A DNA stretch of 9,138 nucleotides from Thiotrichaceae bacterium (GTDB taxonomy: Bacteria > Pseudomonadota > Gammaproteobacteria > Thiotrichales > Thiotrichaceae). Below the pieces are notes generated by a model. The model saw only the letters and a list, made by a program, of their open reading frames with translations, made no database searches and had not been told where the DNA came from. A program made the translations under genes and the position numbers. The stretch is from NCBI GenBank assembly GCA_027008885.1, contig JALVDQ010000311.1, positions 1 through 9,138 on the forward strand, given 5' to 3'. Of this stretch, positions 1 to 7,910 are shown one piece after another (position 1 is the first letter of the stretch; the number at the start of each line of letters is the position of its first letter).

Positions 1-63
1 TGGATTTTTCCTCAATTCTCGTTAAATAGAATAACTATTCGCCTCTAATTGATAAAAAATCCA
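1..63. repeat. Nested imperfect inverted repeat at window edge
   Basis: The segment starts with TGGATTTTT (1-9), mirrored by AAAAATCCA (55-63). Inside this, CAATT (13-17) pairs with AATTG (47-51), and GAATA (29-33) pairs with TATTC (36-40). The outer arms are AT-rich. It may be a small palindromic repeat or part of a longer structure cut by the window edge. No gene is visible in it. Function is unknown. Confidence 0.4.
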
Positions 64-90
64 GCTCAAATCTGCTTCCCCTCGCTACGA

Positions 91-138
91 CTCATATTCC
101 CGGACAGGTTCCAAGAACCTCTGTCCGGGAATAGTGAG
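91..138. repeat. Long GC-rich hairpin downstream of petC
   Basis: ATTCCCGGACAG (96-107) pairs with CTGTCCGGGAAT (121-132). The stem extends outward through CTCA/TGAG (91-94 with 135-138) across a small internal loop. It extends inward through GTTC/GAAC (108-111 with 115-118) past a 2-nt bulge, leaving a 3-nt loop. It lies about 80 nt after the petC stop, so it could end or stabilise the petABC transcript. There is no T-run on the minus strand after it, so it is not a classical intrinsic terminator. Confidence 0.6.
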
Positions 139-145
139 ACTACTC

Positions 146-175
146 TGTTGGATTACGCTACGCTAATCCACCTAC
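146..175. repeat. REP-like palindromic element
   Basis: A short palindrome has arms TGGATTA (149-155) and TAATCCA (164-170) around the loop CGCTACGC. It sits 40 nt beyond the petC stop codon. The general form, a GGATTA/TAATCC stem around CGCTACGC with a CCACCTAC flank, resembles extragenic palindromes I know from many proteobacterial genomes. That match is from memory, not from a search. Confidence 0.5.
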
Positions 176-215
176 TTATTAGTAAATCAACAGGTTTAAC
201 CCGGCACCCATACAA

Positions 216-1016
216 TTAATGTATGTCTTTCCAGTATTCCTTTTCAAGTAAATAAGCTACTCCGAAGAATAACAACAAGAACAGGATAACGAAAATACCG
301 ATAGTATAACGTGACAATTGTGCTGGCTCACTTACATAAGTCAGGAAGTTGGTCAAGTCCCGTACCATCTTGTCGTACTCGGCAGGAGACAGTTTACCCG
401 GCTTTTGCAAAACCAGTTTGGGTGCGCCATGATGCTCACCCTCGCCCTCTGCATGTTCAAGCACTTGCCAGCCCTGCAAATTACCTAATACATGAGGCAT
501 ACCCACTTTATCAAAGACAATATTATTGACACCCGTTGGACGTGAAGGATCAAGGTAGAAACCTTTCAGATAGGAATAAATCCAGTCTGGTCCACGCGAA
601 CGACCAACAAGAGACAGGTCAGGAACGCTTGTACCAAATGCCTGTGCAGCAGCTTTTGGAGAATAGGCATTCTTCATTAACTCGCCTGTCTTTGTCTGCT
701 TGCCTTCTTCATCGTAGGTGAAAATTATTTCTTCTTTAAGCAATTTCGCCACATCATCTTCACTAAAGCCGTTATCAGCATTCAAACCAATGTCTTCGGC
801 AACACGATTGTAGCGACTAAACTTGAGCGAATGACAACCCATACAATAGTTTACATAGTACTTGAAACCACGCTGTAAACTTGCTGTATCATGCACATCA
901 ACATTGGCAGACTGTAATGGCAGTTTATGACCTGCGCCACCTACACTACCTAAAATACCCAGAACCACAATTGGAACTAATAAAACAAATACCCATTTAC
1001 GAATACTATTACTCAT
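216..1016 (-). CDS. petC: Cytochrome c1 subunit of the bc1 complex
   Basis: This is the membrane-anchored c-type heme subunit of ubiquinol:cytochrome c reductase. It passes electrons from the Rieske cluster to a soluble or membrane cytochrome c. The 266-residue product has an N-terminal export segment (residues 8-28). The heme-binding CMGCH is at 58-62, a VPDLSL segment at 131-136, and the probable axial Met at 173 in GMPHV. A C-terminal anchor spans about 237-257, followed by a charged cytoplasmic tail. A short Glu/His/Gly-rich insert (187-198) looks like a surface loop. The start overlaps the petB stop as ATGA, with a GAGAGG-type ribosome site 7 nt upstream, which points to translational coupling as last gene of petABC. 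Length and domain order are normal for proteobacterial cytochrome c1. Confidence 0.96.
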   Translation of the reverse strand: MSNSIRKWVFVLLVPIVVLGILGSVGGAGHKLPLQSANVDVHDTASLQRGFKYYVNYCMGCHSLKFSRYNRVAEDIGLNADNGFSEDDVAKLLKEEIIFTYDEEGKQTKTGELMKNAYSPKAAAQAFGTSVPDLSLVGRSRGPDWIYSYLKGFYLDPSRPTGVNNIVFDKVGMPHVLGNLQGWQVLEHAEGEGEHHGAPKLVLQKPGKLSPAEYDKMVRDLTNFLTYVSEPAQLSRYTIGIFVILFLLLFFGVAYLLEKEYWKDIH

Positions 1017-2434
1017 GATGTAACCCTCTCTGGAACTGGCTTCTCCGCATTACAGCGACGCACCAGGAACGGTAGTAACAAAGTTAAAGACAAGTAACCA
1101 ACAGGCCACACCCATTGCCACATAATCTGCTTGGCGCTGACTGCATCTTCGGGGTTATAACGCACGAAGTCAATAAGCAGAACCGCACCCACCAAAACGA
1201 TATACCAGATAAGATAACGCCCCGGCTTGGCTGTATTGCTATGAGCATACAAGACCGCAAAGAACAGGAAGTATATTTCTGTCATGCGCACACCCATTTC
1301 CTTAAACTCAGGTGTTACCGGCTTAACACCAAGGTAGCCAAGAACTATAAAGACGGCTGCAAATATTGCCAGATTGATCATATGTGCTGTACTGCGATAG
1401 CGCCATGATTTAATTGGGTTACGATCAATCCAGGGCAACAGGAACAGCATTACAATCGCACCAAACATTGCCAAAGTACCCGCAAATGGCGCTAACGTAA
1501 CCGCACGAAGCACTGTATAGAATGGCGTAAAATACCAAACGGGTGCAATGTGTTCTGGTGTCTTCAACGGGTTAGCAGGCTCAAAGTTCGCGTGTTCGAG
1601 GAAATAACCACCCATTTCAGGTATAAAGAAAATAATTGTAAAGAACACCATAAAGAATACTGCAATCGCAGGAATATCGTGAACAGTGTAATAAGGATGG
1701 AAAGGAACACCATCAAGCGGAACACCTTTATCATCTTTTAGTTTCTTGATCTCGATACCGTCCGGGTTATTTGAACCCACTGTATGTAATGCAACGATAT
1801 GCACAAATACCAGTGCCACCAGAATCAGTGGAACAGCTGCTACATGGAATGCAAACAAACGGTTCAGGGTTGGATCAGAGATTACATAGTCACCCCGTAT
1901 CCATAGTGACAGCGCATCCCCTACAACAGGAATCGTATTAAACAGGTTGATAATTACCTGCGCACCCCAGAATGACATCTGCCCCCAGGGTAACAAATAA
2001 CCCATAAACGCCTCTGCCATGAGTGCAAGGTAAATAGCCATACCTATCAACCACACCAGCTCGCGCTTGCCTTTGTATGAACCGTACATCAAGCCACGAT
2101 ACATATGGAGATAGACCACAATAAAGAAAGCCGAAGCACCGGTTGAGTGCATATAACGAATAAACCAGCCACCCGGCACATCACGCATAATATATTCAAC
2201 TGAAGCAAAAGCTAATTGAGCATCCGGTTTGTAGTGCATGGTAAGAAAAATGCCTGAAACAATCTGGATAACCAGCACCAGCATTGCCAAAACACCAAAG
2301 TAATACCAGAAGTTAAAGTTTTTTGGCGCATAGTATTCTGACATATGCGCTTTCCAGGTTTCGATAATTGGAAAACGCTCATCAAACCAGCCTAAAATAC
2401 CTGTTGCTTCTGTTGTTCTAGGATAAGCAGCCAT
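1013..2434 (-). CDS. petB: Cytochrome b subunit of the bc1 complex
   Basis: This integral membrane subunit carries two b hemes and the quinol oxidation and quinone reduction sites. The 473-residue protein shows heme ligands H96 and H110 in helix B, and H197 and H212 in helix D, so the second pair has one residue more between ligands than the first. The Qo-site motif reads PVWY (298-301) instead of the mitochondrial PEWY. About 40 C-terminal residues lie beyond the helix at 408-425 and include a last hydrophobic segment (440-458), so the protein is longer than the roughly 400-residue mitochondrial form. The start shares one base with the petA stop (TAATG), and a perfect GGAGGT lies 8 nt upstream. 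It is the middle gene of petABC and the start is well supported. Confidence 0.97.
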   Translation of the reverse strand: MAAYPRTTEATGILGWFDERFPIIETWKAHMSEYYAPKNFNFWYYFGVLAMLVLVIQIVSGIFLTMHYKPDAQLAFASVEYIMRDVPGGWFIRYMHSTGASAFFIVVYLHMYRGLMYGSYKGKRELVWLIGMAIYLALMAEAFMGYLLPWGQMSFWGAQVIINLFNTIPVVGDALSLWIRGDYVISDPTLNRLFAFHVAAVPLILVALVFVHIVALHTVGSNNPDGIEIKKLKDDKGVPLDGVPFHPYYTVHDIPAIAVFFMVFFTIIFFIPEMGGYFLEHANFEPANPLKTPEHIAPVWYFTPFYTVLRAVTLAPFAGTLAMFGAIVMLFLLPWIDRNPIKSWRYRSTAHMINLAIFAAVFIVLGYLGVKPVTPEFKEMGVRMTEIYFLFFAVLYAHSNTAKPGRYLIWYIVLVGAVLLIDFVRYNPEDAVSAKQIMWQWVWPVGYLSLTLLLPFLVRRCNAEKPVPERVTS

Positions 2435-3039
2435 TATGCAGCACCTCCATCTTCACCAATTCGTAAGAGATTATCCGTTTTATAAAAATGAGGCGGAACA
2501 ACCAGATTAGTTGGTGCTGGTACATTCTGAAACACGCGTCCTGCCAAATCAAAGCGTGATCCATGACAGGGACAATAGAAGCCACCCTTCCACGAAGCAC
2601 CCAGATCAGCCGGAGCAACCTCGGGACGATAGGTAGGAGAACAGCCCAAATGCGTACAAATACCAATTAAAACCAGAATTTCAGGCTTGCGCGAACGTGT
2701 TTTGTTCTTTGCATAAGGAGGTTGTTGTGATTCAACCGTGGAATCAGGATCAACCAGTAACGGATCATTGCTGGGTAAATCCTTTATCATCTGCTCGGTA
2801 CGTTTTACCAACCAGACTGGCTTTCCACGCCAAATAACCCTGACCAGCTGCCCCGGTTCAATCTTGCTAATATTGTATTCGACTGGCGCACCAGCAGCCT
2901 TGGCTCTCGCACTTGGCATCCATGACATAAGAAGCGGTGTCGCAAATGCTGCCGTGCCAGCAGCGCCCACAACCGACGTTGCAGCAATCAGCAAGCGCCT
3001 GCGCTTTTTATCTACTGTATTCGAATCAGAATCTGACAT
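2434..3039 (-). CDS. petA: Rieske iron-sulfur subunit of the bc1 complex
   Basis: This is the [2Fe-2S] protein that takes the first electron from ubiquinol at the Qo site and delivers it to cytochrome c1. It has 201 residues. The N-terminus KKRRRLLIA (11-19), followed by a hydrophobic stretch to about 38, is a twin-arginine-type uncleaved signal anchor, as expected for Rieske proteins that fold before export. The cluster ligands lie in box I CTHLGC (128-133) and box II CPCHGS (156-161), with the disulfide cysteines C133 and C158 present. GGAGAA lies 8 nt before the chosen ATG. A second ATG 7 nt upstream is out of frame and soon stops. It is the first gene of petABC, with the operon leader in 3040-3200. 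Confidence 0.97.
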   Translation of the reverse strand: MSDSDSNTVDKKRRRLLIAATSVVGAAGTAAFATPLLMSWMPSARAKAAGAPVEYNISKIEPGQLVRVIWRGKPVWLVKRTEQMIKDLPSNDPLLVDPDSTVESQQPPYAKNKTRSRKPEILVLIGICTHLGCSPTYRPEVAPADLGASWKGGFYCPCHGSRFDLAGRVFQNVPAPTNLVVPPHFYKTDNLLRIGEDGGAA

Positions 3040-3215
3040 GATTCATGTTCTCCACGTAAAAATAATTAAAAACCTGTGGTATTAGCCCAATCAGCCCATG
3101 ACCAATACCGCCCTGAAAAATCCGCTGTATCCTCGCTTAACTCAGCCAGAAGGTCAAGTTAAAAACCAGAAAACAGCACTTTTGTTGACTTATTACAACA
3201 GTTTTTAAACTATAA
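3040..3215 (-). promoter_or_regulatory. petABC upstream leader region
   Basis: This non-coding stretch precedes petA and should hold the operon promoter. A TTGACC hexamer on the minus strand (3157 to 3152) is a good -35 candidate, but no convincing -10 lies at 16-18 nt. A second option is TTGGTC with TAATAC at a short 15-nt spacing, nearer the gene. Neither is strong enough to name the start site. No small gene or structured RNA was recognised. Confidence 0.3.
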
Positions 3216-3245
3216 AAAAATACCCACTCTGAGGTGGGTATTTTT
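3216..3245 (-). terminator. Intrinsic terminator of adk
   Basis: AAAAATACCCAC (3216-3227) pairs with GTGGGTATTTTT (3234-3245) around a 6-nt loop. On the minus strand the stem follows the adk stop by about 25 nt and ends in a run of T. The stem has flanking A and T tracts on both sides, so it can act in both directions. It separates adk from petABC, which is transcribed the same way. Confidence 0.88.
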
Positions 3246-3269
3246 AATTTTTCAGAAAATCAGAAAGCT

Positions 3270-3920
3270 TTAAGCGATACCCAGCTTTTTGGTCACTTCT
3301 TCAACAACCTTGTCACTCGATGTAGCCACAACCGTAAACAACTGACCTTTCTTATCATAAAAATCAGCCAGAGGCGCAGTCATTTCATCATAAGTATCCA
3401 GGCGCTTGCTGATCGCCTCAACAGTCTCATCAGCGCGTTGTACTGTTTTACTGCCGCACTTGTCACAGATACCCTCAACCTTGGAAGGCATGCTTTTAAC
3501 ATTATAAATCGCCTGACACTCAGGATTCTCACAGGTACGGCGCGTAGTTAAACGGTCATAAATGACATCACGAGGCACATCCAGATTCACCACAAAATCA
3601 AGCTTTGCGCCAATTTTATCGAGTAATACATCAAGTGCTTCTGCCTGTGGAATTGTGCGTGGAAAGCCATCCAGCAAGAAACCATTTTTACAGTCATCTT
3701 CCTGCAAACGCTCTTCCATAATTCCCATGATTAATGAATCAGGCACAAGATCGCCCGCATCCATATAAGCTTTCGCCTCTTTACCCAGGTCAGTGCCTGC
3801 GTTTACCGCACCACGCAAGATATCGCCTGTCGAAATTTGCACAGAACCATCAATTTTAGTTAATAATTTGGCAACAGTGCCTTTACCGGCGCCAGGTGCG
3901 CCCAATAGAATCAATTTCAT
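3270..3920 (-). CDS. adk: Adenylate kinase with cysteine-rich LID
   Basis: This enzyme interconverts ATP + AMP and 2 ADP in the cytoplasm. The 216-residue protein is the long form. The P-loop GAPGAGKGT is at 7-15, the AMP-site STGD at 30-33, DGFPRT at 84-89, and the paired arginines R127-R128 before the LID. The LID (about 122-160) carries four cysteines, C130, C135, C152 and C155, spaced C-x4-C-x16-C-x2-C, the pattern of a structural zinc site. The E. coli enzyme has a LID without cysteines, so this is unlike the best-known gammaproteobacterial form. A weak GGA ribosome site lies 8 nt before the ATG. The gene is monocistronic, with its own promoter candidate and a strong terminator, and is divergent from purB. 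Confidence 0.96.
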   Translation of the reverse strand: MKLILLGAPGAGKGTVAKLLTKIDGSVQISTGDILRGAVNAGTDLGKEAKAYMDAGDLVPDSLIMGIMEERLQEDDCKNGFLLDGFPRTIPQAEALDVLLDKIGAKLDFVVNLDVPRDVIYDRLTTRRTCENPECQAIYNVKSMPSKVEGICDKCGSKTVQRADETVEAISKRLDTYDEMTAPLADFYDKKGQLFTVVATSSDKVVEEVTKKLGIA

Positions 3921-3956
3921 CGTATTTTTCCAGTTGGTTAAAATTTTAGTGGGCGC

Positions 3957-3985
3957 ATTCTAATGAAATGTGCAGTTGTAAGCAA
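3957..3985 (-). promoter_or_regulatory. Candidate sigma70 promoter of adk
   Basis: On the minus strand TTGCTT (3985 to 3980) and TAGAAT (3962 to 3957) are separated by 17 nt. The -10 matches the consensus at five of six positions, the -35 at three. Transcription would begin near 3950, about 30 nt before the adk start. Its -35 overlaps the -35 of the purB promoter candidate on the other strand. Confidence 0.5.
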
Positions 3986-4003
3986 ATCGACTTCGGTTAT
4001 ACT
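3976..4003 (+). promoter_or_regulatory. Candidate sigma70 promoter of purB
   Basis: TTGTAA (3976-3981) and TATACT (3998-4003) lie 16 nt apart, matching the consensus at four and five of six positions. Transcription would start near 4010, giving a leader of only about 23 nt. That leader has no clear Shine-Dalgarno sequence before the purB ATG. It overlaps the adk promoter candidate on the opposite strand. Confidence 0.5.
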
Positions 4004-4029
4004 TCACATTTTTTTACAGCACAAACTAA

Positions 4030-5406
<1,377 letters not shown>

Positions 5407-5423
5407 GAGCCGAGATTATAAAA

Positions 5424-5587
5424 TACCCATCCCCCCCTTTTTTACATATTTTTATATTTGTAATTTACCCCCGTATTCCGCACGGCTGCATACGGGCTAC
5501 GTTGCTACCCATCCCCCCCTTTTTTATATATTTTTACATTTGCAACCTGTCCCCGTATTCCGCATGGCTACATACGCGCTACGTTGC
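5424..5587 (+). repeat. Two tandem 82-bp repeat units
   Basis: Unit 1 (5424-5505) and unit 2 (5506-5587) are exactly 82 bp each, directly abutting, and nearly identical at both ends. Each runs TACCCAT, seven C, a T-rich stretch with ATAT, a variable middle, CCCCGTATTCCGCA, and an end of GCTACGTTGC. In unit 1 CCCGTAT (5470-5476) can pair with ATACGGG (5490-5496). In unit 2 the matching stem is reduced to CGTAT/ATACG. The differences look like diverged copies of an older duplication. At the junction TTGCTA (5502-5507) and TATATA (5525-5530) sit 17 nt apart, so the duplication also creates a promoter-like sequence. Confidence 0.85.
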
Positions 5588-5593
5588 TACATG

Positions 5594-5635
5594 CTCTGCC
5601 CTCTGTCTTCTATCCTCCGTCTTCTGTCTTCTGCT
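5594..5635 (+). repeat. Six tandem heptanucleotide units
   Basis: Six consecutive 7-bp units of the pattern YTCTGTC: CTCTGCC, CTCTGTC, TTCTATC, CTCCGTC, TTCTGTC, TTCTGCT. The tract is almost all pyrimidine on the plus strand. It sits between the second 82-bp unit and a partial third copy, as if inserted within a third unit. The type resembles short tandem heptamer repeats known from cyanobacteria and other environmental bacteria. Confidence 0.8.
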
Positions 5636-5665
5636 ACCCATCCCCCCTGTTTTTTATATATTTTT
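5635..5665 (+). repeat. Partial third copy of the 82-bp unit
   Basis: TACCCATCCCCCC, followed by a T-run and ATATATTTTT, repeats the first 30 or so bases of the 82-bp unit. It then stops 7 nt before the xseA ATG. The copy therefore forms the immediate 5' leader of xseA. Confidence 0.75.
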
Positions 5666-5672
5666 TAAGACA

Positions 5673-7019
5673 ATGCAACAAAGAACTGTAAATTCAAATC
5701 GCACCATTCTCAGCGTAGCCGAATTAAATGCGGAGGTTAACCAGCTTCTTGCTCATGGTTTGCCGCTGCTTTGGGTTGAGGGTGAAATCTCCAATCTGGT
5801 GCGTCCTTCCTCCGGTCATCTGTATTTCTCCTTAAAAGACAGCAAGGCACAGATACGCTGCGCCATGTTCCGTAATCGCAATATGAAACTCGGCATCAAG
5901 CCGGAAAATGGCATGAAAGTGCTGGTGCGCGGACGCATTGGTCTGTATGAGCCACGCGGTGACTACCAGCTCATTGCCGAACACATGGAAGATGCCGGCA
6001 TCGGTCTGCTACAACGCCAATTTGAAGCACTCAAGCAAAAACTCTCGGCAGCCGGACTCTTTGCCGAGGAGCACAAACAGGAGCTACCCGAGTTTCCTCG
6101 CCAGATTGGTGTTATTACCTCCCCTACTGGTGCGGCAATTCGGGATATTTTGCATGTTTTACAACGCCGTAGCCCACATACGCCTGTACTGATCTATCCG
6201 GTAGCGGTTCAGGGAGAATCTGCCAAAATTCAAATCGAAACGGCGATACGCAAGGCAAATATTGAGCAAAAATGCGATGTTATTATCCTCGCACGAGGGG
6301 GTGGATCAATTGAGGATCTGTGGGCATTTAATGAAGAAAATGTTGCCAATGCAATATACCATTCAAACATCCCCATTATCTCTGGAATTGGGCATGAAAT
6401 AGATTTTACGATTGCAGATTTTGTCGCCGACGTGCGCGCCCCAACGCCCTCCGCCGCGGCTGAACTGGTGACAGAAGAAAACAGGCAACTACTCACCAAC
6501 ATTATCCAGAACCGTCTCTGGTTGCGGCAGAAAATAACTCAAATCATCAGGCAACACAGACAAGCCCTGGAATGGCTGGATTCACGCCTGCGCTTGCAAA
6601 AACCCTCAAATAAAATTCAGCAACAATTTCAGAAACTGGATGAATACGAAAACCGGCTACATTATTTTATCCGCCAAAGCATCAATAACAGGCAACAAAA
6701 ACTCGAAAATATTCAGCGACAATTAAAAACAAACAGCCCCTCGAGCAAAATCAGGAAAGACTGTGAACATTTACTGCAATATCAAATCCGTCTAAAACAG
6801 GCAATAGACAAGACATTACAACAAAAAAAATCACAGTTTAATGTCGCAATGGCAACACTGGACAGTATCAGCCCCTTAAAAACACTCGACAGAGGCTATG
6901 CCCTTATTCTGGATAAAAAAACGGACAAACTGATTAGCGAAGCAAGTCACTTGAAACCGCAGCAAAAAATCAAAATCAGGTTAAGAGATGCTACTGCGAA
7001 TGCAGTTATAGAAAAATAG
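5673..7019 (+). CDS. xseA: Exodeoxyribonuclease VII large subunit
   Basis: This is the catalytic subunit of exonuclease VII, which degrades single-stranded DNA from both ends in repair, working with the small subunit XseB. From this start the protein has 448 residues, near the 456 of E. coli. An N-terminal OB-fold (about 11-105) includes VEGEISNL and SSGHLYFSLKD. The catalytic domain has GVITSPTGAAIRD (146-158), RGGGSIEDLWAFNEE (208-222) and GIGHEIDFTIADF (238-250). D158, R208, H241 and D244 correspond to the predicted E. coli active-site residues. A Gln-rich coiled-coil region (270-390) ends in the conserved SPLKTLDRGYAL (400-411). The frame is open back to 5403, but the 90 extra residues are translated repeats, so the ATG at 5673 is preferred. 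Its ribosome site (AAGA) is weak. Confidence 0.95.
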   Translation: MQQRTVNSNRTILSVAELNAEVNQLLAHGLPLLWVEGEISNLVRPSSGHLYFSLKDSKAQIRCAMFRNRNMKLGIKPENGMKVLVRGRIGLYEPRGDYQLIAEHMEDAGIGLLQRQFEALKQKLSAAGLFAEEHKQELPEFPRQIGVITSPTGAAIRDILHVLQRRSPHTPVLIYPVAVQGESAKIQIETAIRKANIEQKCDVIILARGGGSIEDLWAFNEENVANAIYHSNIPIISGIGHEIDFTIADFVADVRAPTPSAAAELVTEENRQLLTNIIQNRLWLRQKITQIIRQHRQALEWLDSRLRLQKPSNKIQQQFQKLDEYENRLHYFIRQSINNRQQKLENIQRQLKTNSPSSKIRKDCEHLLQYQIRLKQAIDKTLQQKKSQFNVAMATLDSISPLKTLDRGYALILDKKTDKLISEASHLKPQQKIKIRLRDATANAVIEK

Positions 7020-7060
7020 ACTACTTATCAATCCCAACTGGCACAAAGTTTTCAGGACAC

Positions 7061-7094
7061 AAAAAAGCCGACCTGTCAAAAGATCGGCTTTTTT
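7061..7094. terminator. Bidirectional terminator between convergent genes
   Basis: AAAAAAGCCGA (7061-7071) pairs with TCGGCTTTTTT (7084-7094) around a 12-nt loop. It has a T-run on the plus strand and, through the A-run, also on the minus strand. It lies 41 nt after the xseA stop and 37 nt after the stop of the convergent gene, so it can serve both. Confidence 0.92.
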
Positions 7095-7131
7095 CTGCTA
7101 TTTCTAACTAATTAATTAATCACGGAGAGGA

Positions 7132-7839
7132 TTATTTTGCTTCAGTAGAAGCTGCTGGAGCTGCGGTAGTTGCTGCTGAAGCCGCTGGAGCTGTTGCAGC
7201 CGCTGCCGCTTGCTGGGCTTTCTGGTGAGCTTCCATTGCTGCTTTTTGCTGAGCCGCAATTTGCTTCGCCATTGCTTCGTACTGCTTGCGCTGAGCTTCC
7301 ATTTGAGCCTGCATCTGCTCAAAAGTAGGAGCCTGTGAACGAGGCATTGCATAACCAGGCGCCATCATGCGAGGCTGTGGCATCATTTGTGGGCGTGGAG
7401 CGTACATTGCGCCAGGAGCGTATCCGCCAAAGTTGTTATAGCCCCAGGGTGAACCATAGCTGTCACCACTGTTAGCACCATAACCACTACCAGTAAAGTT
7501 ACCTGCTGTATTGCCGTTGCCTGCCCAGTTACCTGACGTATTGCCGTTACCACGACCATTACCTTGCAGATTACCCGCAGTATCCATATCTGTCTTGCCT
7601 TTACCTTTGAAAGTGATAGTGAAGTCTACTTCACCGTCTGCGTCGCCTTTACCAGTTCCCCAGCCCTGACCGGAACCTTGAACATCGCCAGAACCGTTTC
7701 CGGCACCAGAGGTGTTACCCTGTGCGTTTCCATAGCCCTGACCTGAACCAGTGCCATTATTCCAGCCATCCCACCAGTTGGCTGATGCAGTTCCTGAAAG
7801 AGCAATTAATGCTGCGAATGTTGCGATACGTAATTTCAT
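7132..7839 (-). CDS. Exported Gly/Asn-rich protein, sulfur globule-like
   Basis: This is a 235-residue exported protein of unusual composition and no enzymatic motif. Residues 1-20 are a signal peptide ending in TASA, with the mature protein starting NWWDGWNNG. Residues 21-140 are rich in Gly, Asn, Ser and aromatic residues, with a tandem 10-residue repeat (GNGNTSGNWA, GNGNTAGNFT) at 97-116. A short ordered-looking segment DFTITFKGKGK lies at 72-82. Then comes a Met/Pro-rich linker (142-170), a Gln/Ala/Met helix or coiled coil (172-212) and an Ala/Thr tail. There is no cysteine. A signal peptide, Gly/Asn-rich body and absence of Cys fit sulfur globule envelope proteins of sulfur-oxidizing Gammaproteobacteria. 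Other structural or surface proteins remain possible. The start is chosen over an upstream ATG (7911) because AGGAG lies 8 nt before it and the signal peptide begins there. Confidence 0.85.
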   Translation of the reverse strand: MKLRIATFAALIALSGTASANWWDGWNNGTGSGQGYGNAQGNTSGAGNGSGDVQGSGQGWGTGKGDADGEVDFTITFKGKGKTDMDTAGNLQGNGRGNGNTSGNWAGNGNTAGNFTGSGYGANSGDSYGSPWGYNNFGGYAPGAMYAPRPQMMPQPRMMAPGYAMPRSQAPTFEQMQAQMEAQRKQYEAMAKQIAAQQKAAMEAHQKAQQAAAAATAPAASAATTAAPAASTEAK

Positions 7840-7910
7840 TGTAAATCTCCTAACGATTTTTTGTTTGGTCTTGGTAAAATATAAATTCAAGTTGTCTGTT
7901 AACTTAAGCA

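Noticed and set aside
2418..2666. ORF of 82 residues on the minus strand within petA
   Set aside because: It is a shadow frame of the Rieske gene, whose motifs are unambiguous in the other frame.
3083..3114. Inverted GGTATT/AATACC and repeated AGCCCA in the petA leader
   Set aside because: Arms of only 6 bp with a 20-nt loop are too weak to call a regulatory site or structured RNA.
3980..3997. PurR-like operator before purB
   Set aside because: AAGCAAA and CTTCGG resemble half-sites, but the central CG is shifted and the right half fits only with insertions, so the match is no better than chance.
7116..7352. Gln/Leu-rich ORF on the minus strand
   Set aside because: It is an alternate frame of the Ala/Gln-rich tail of the exported protein, with no ribosome site and a composition explained by the codon repeats.
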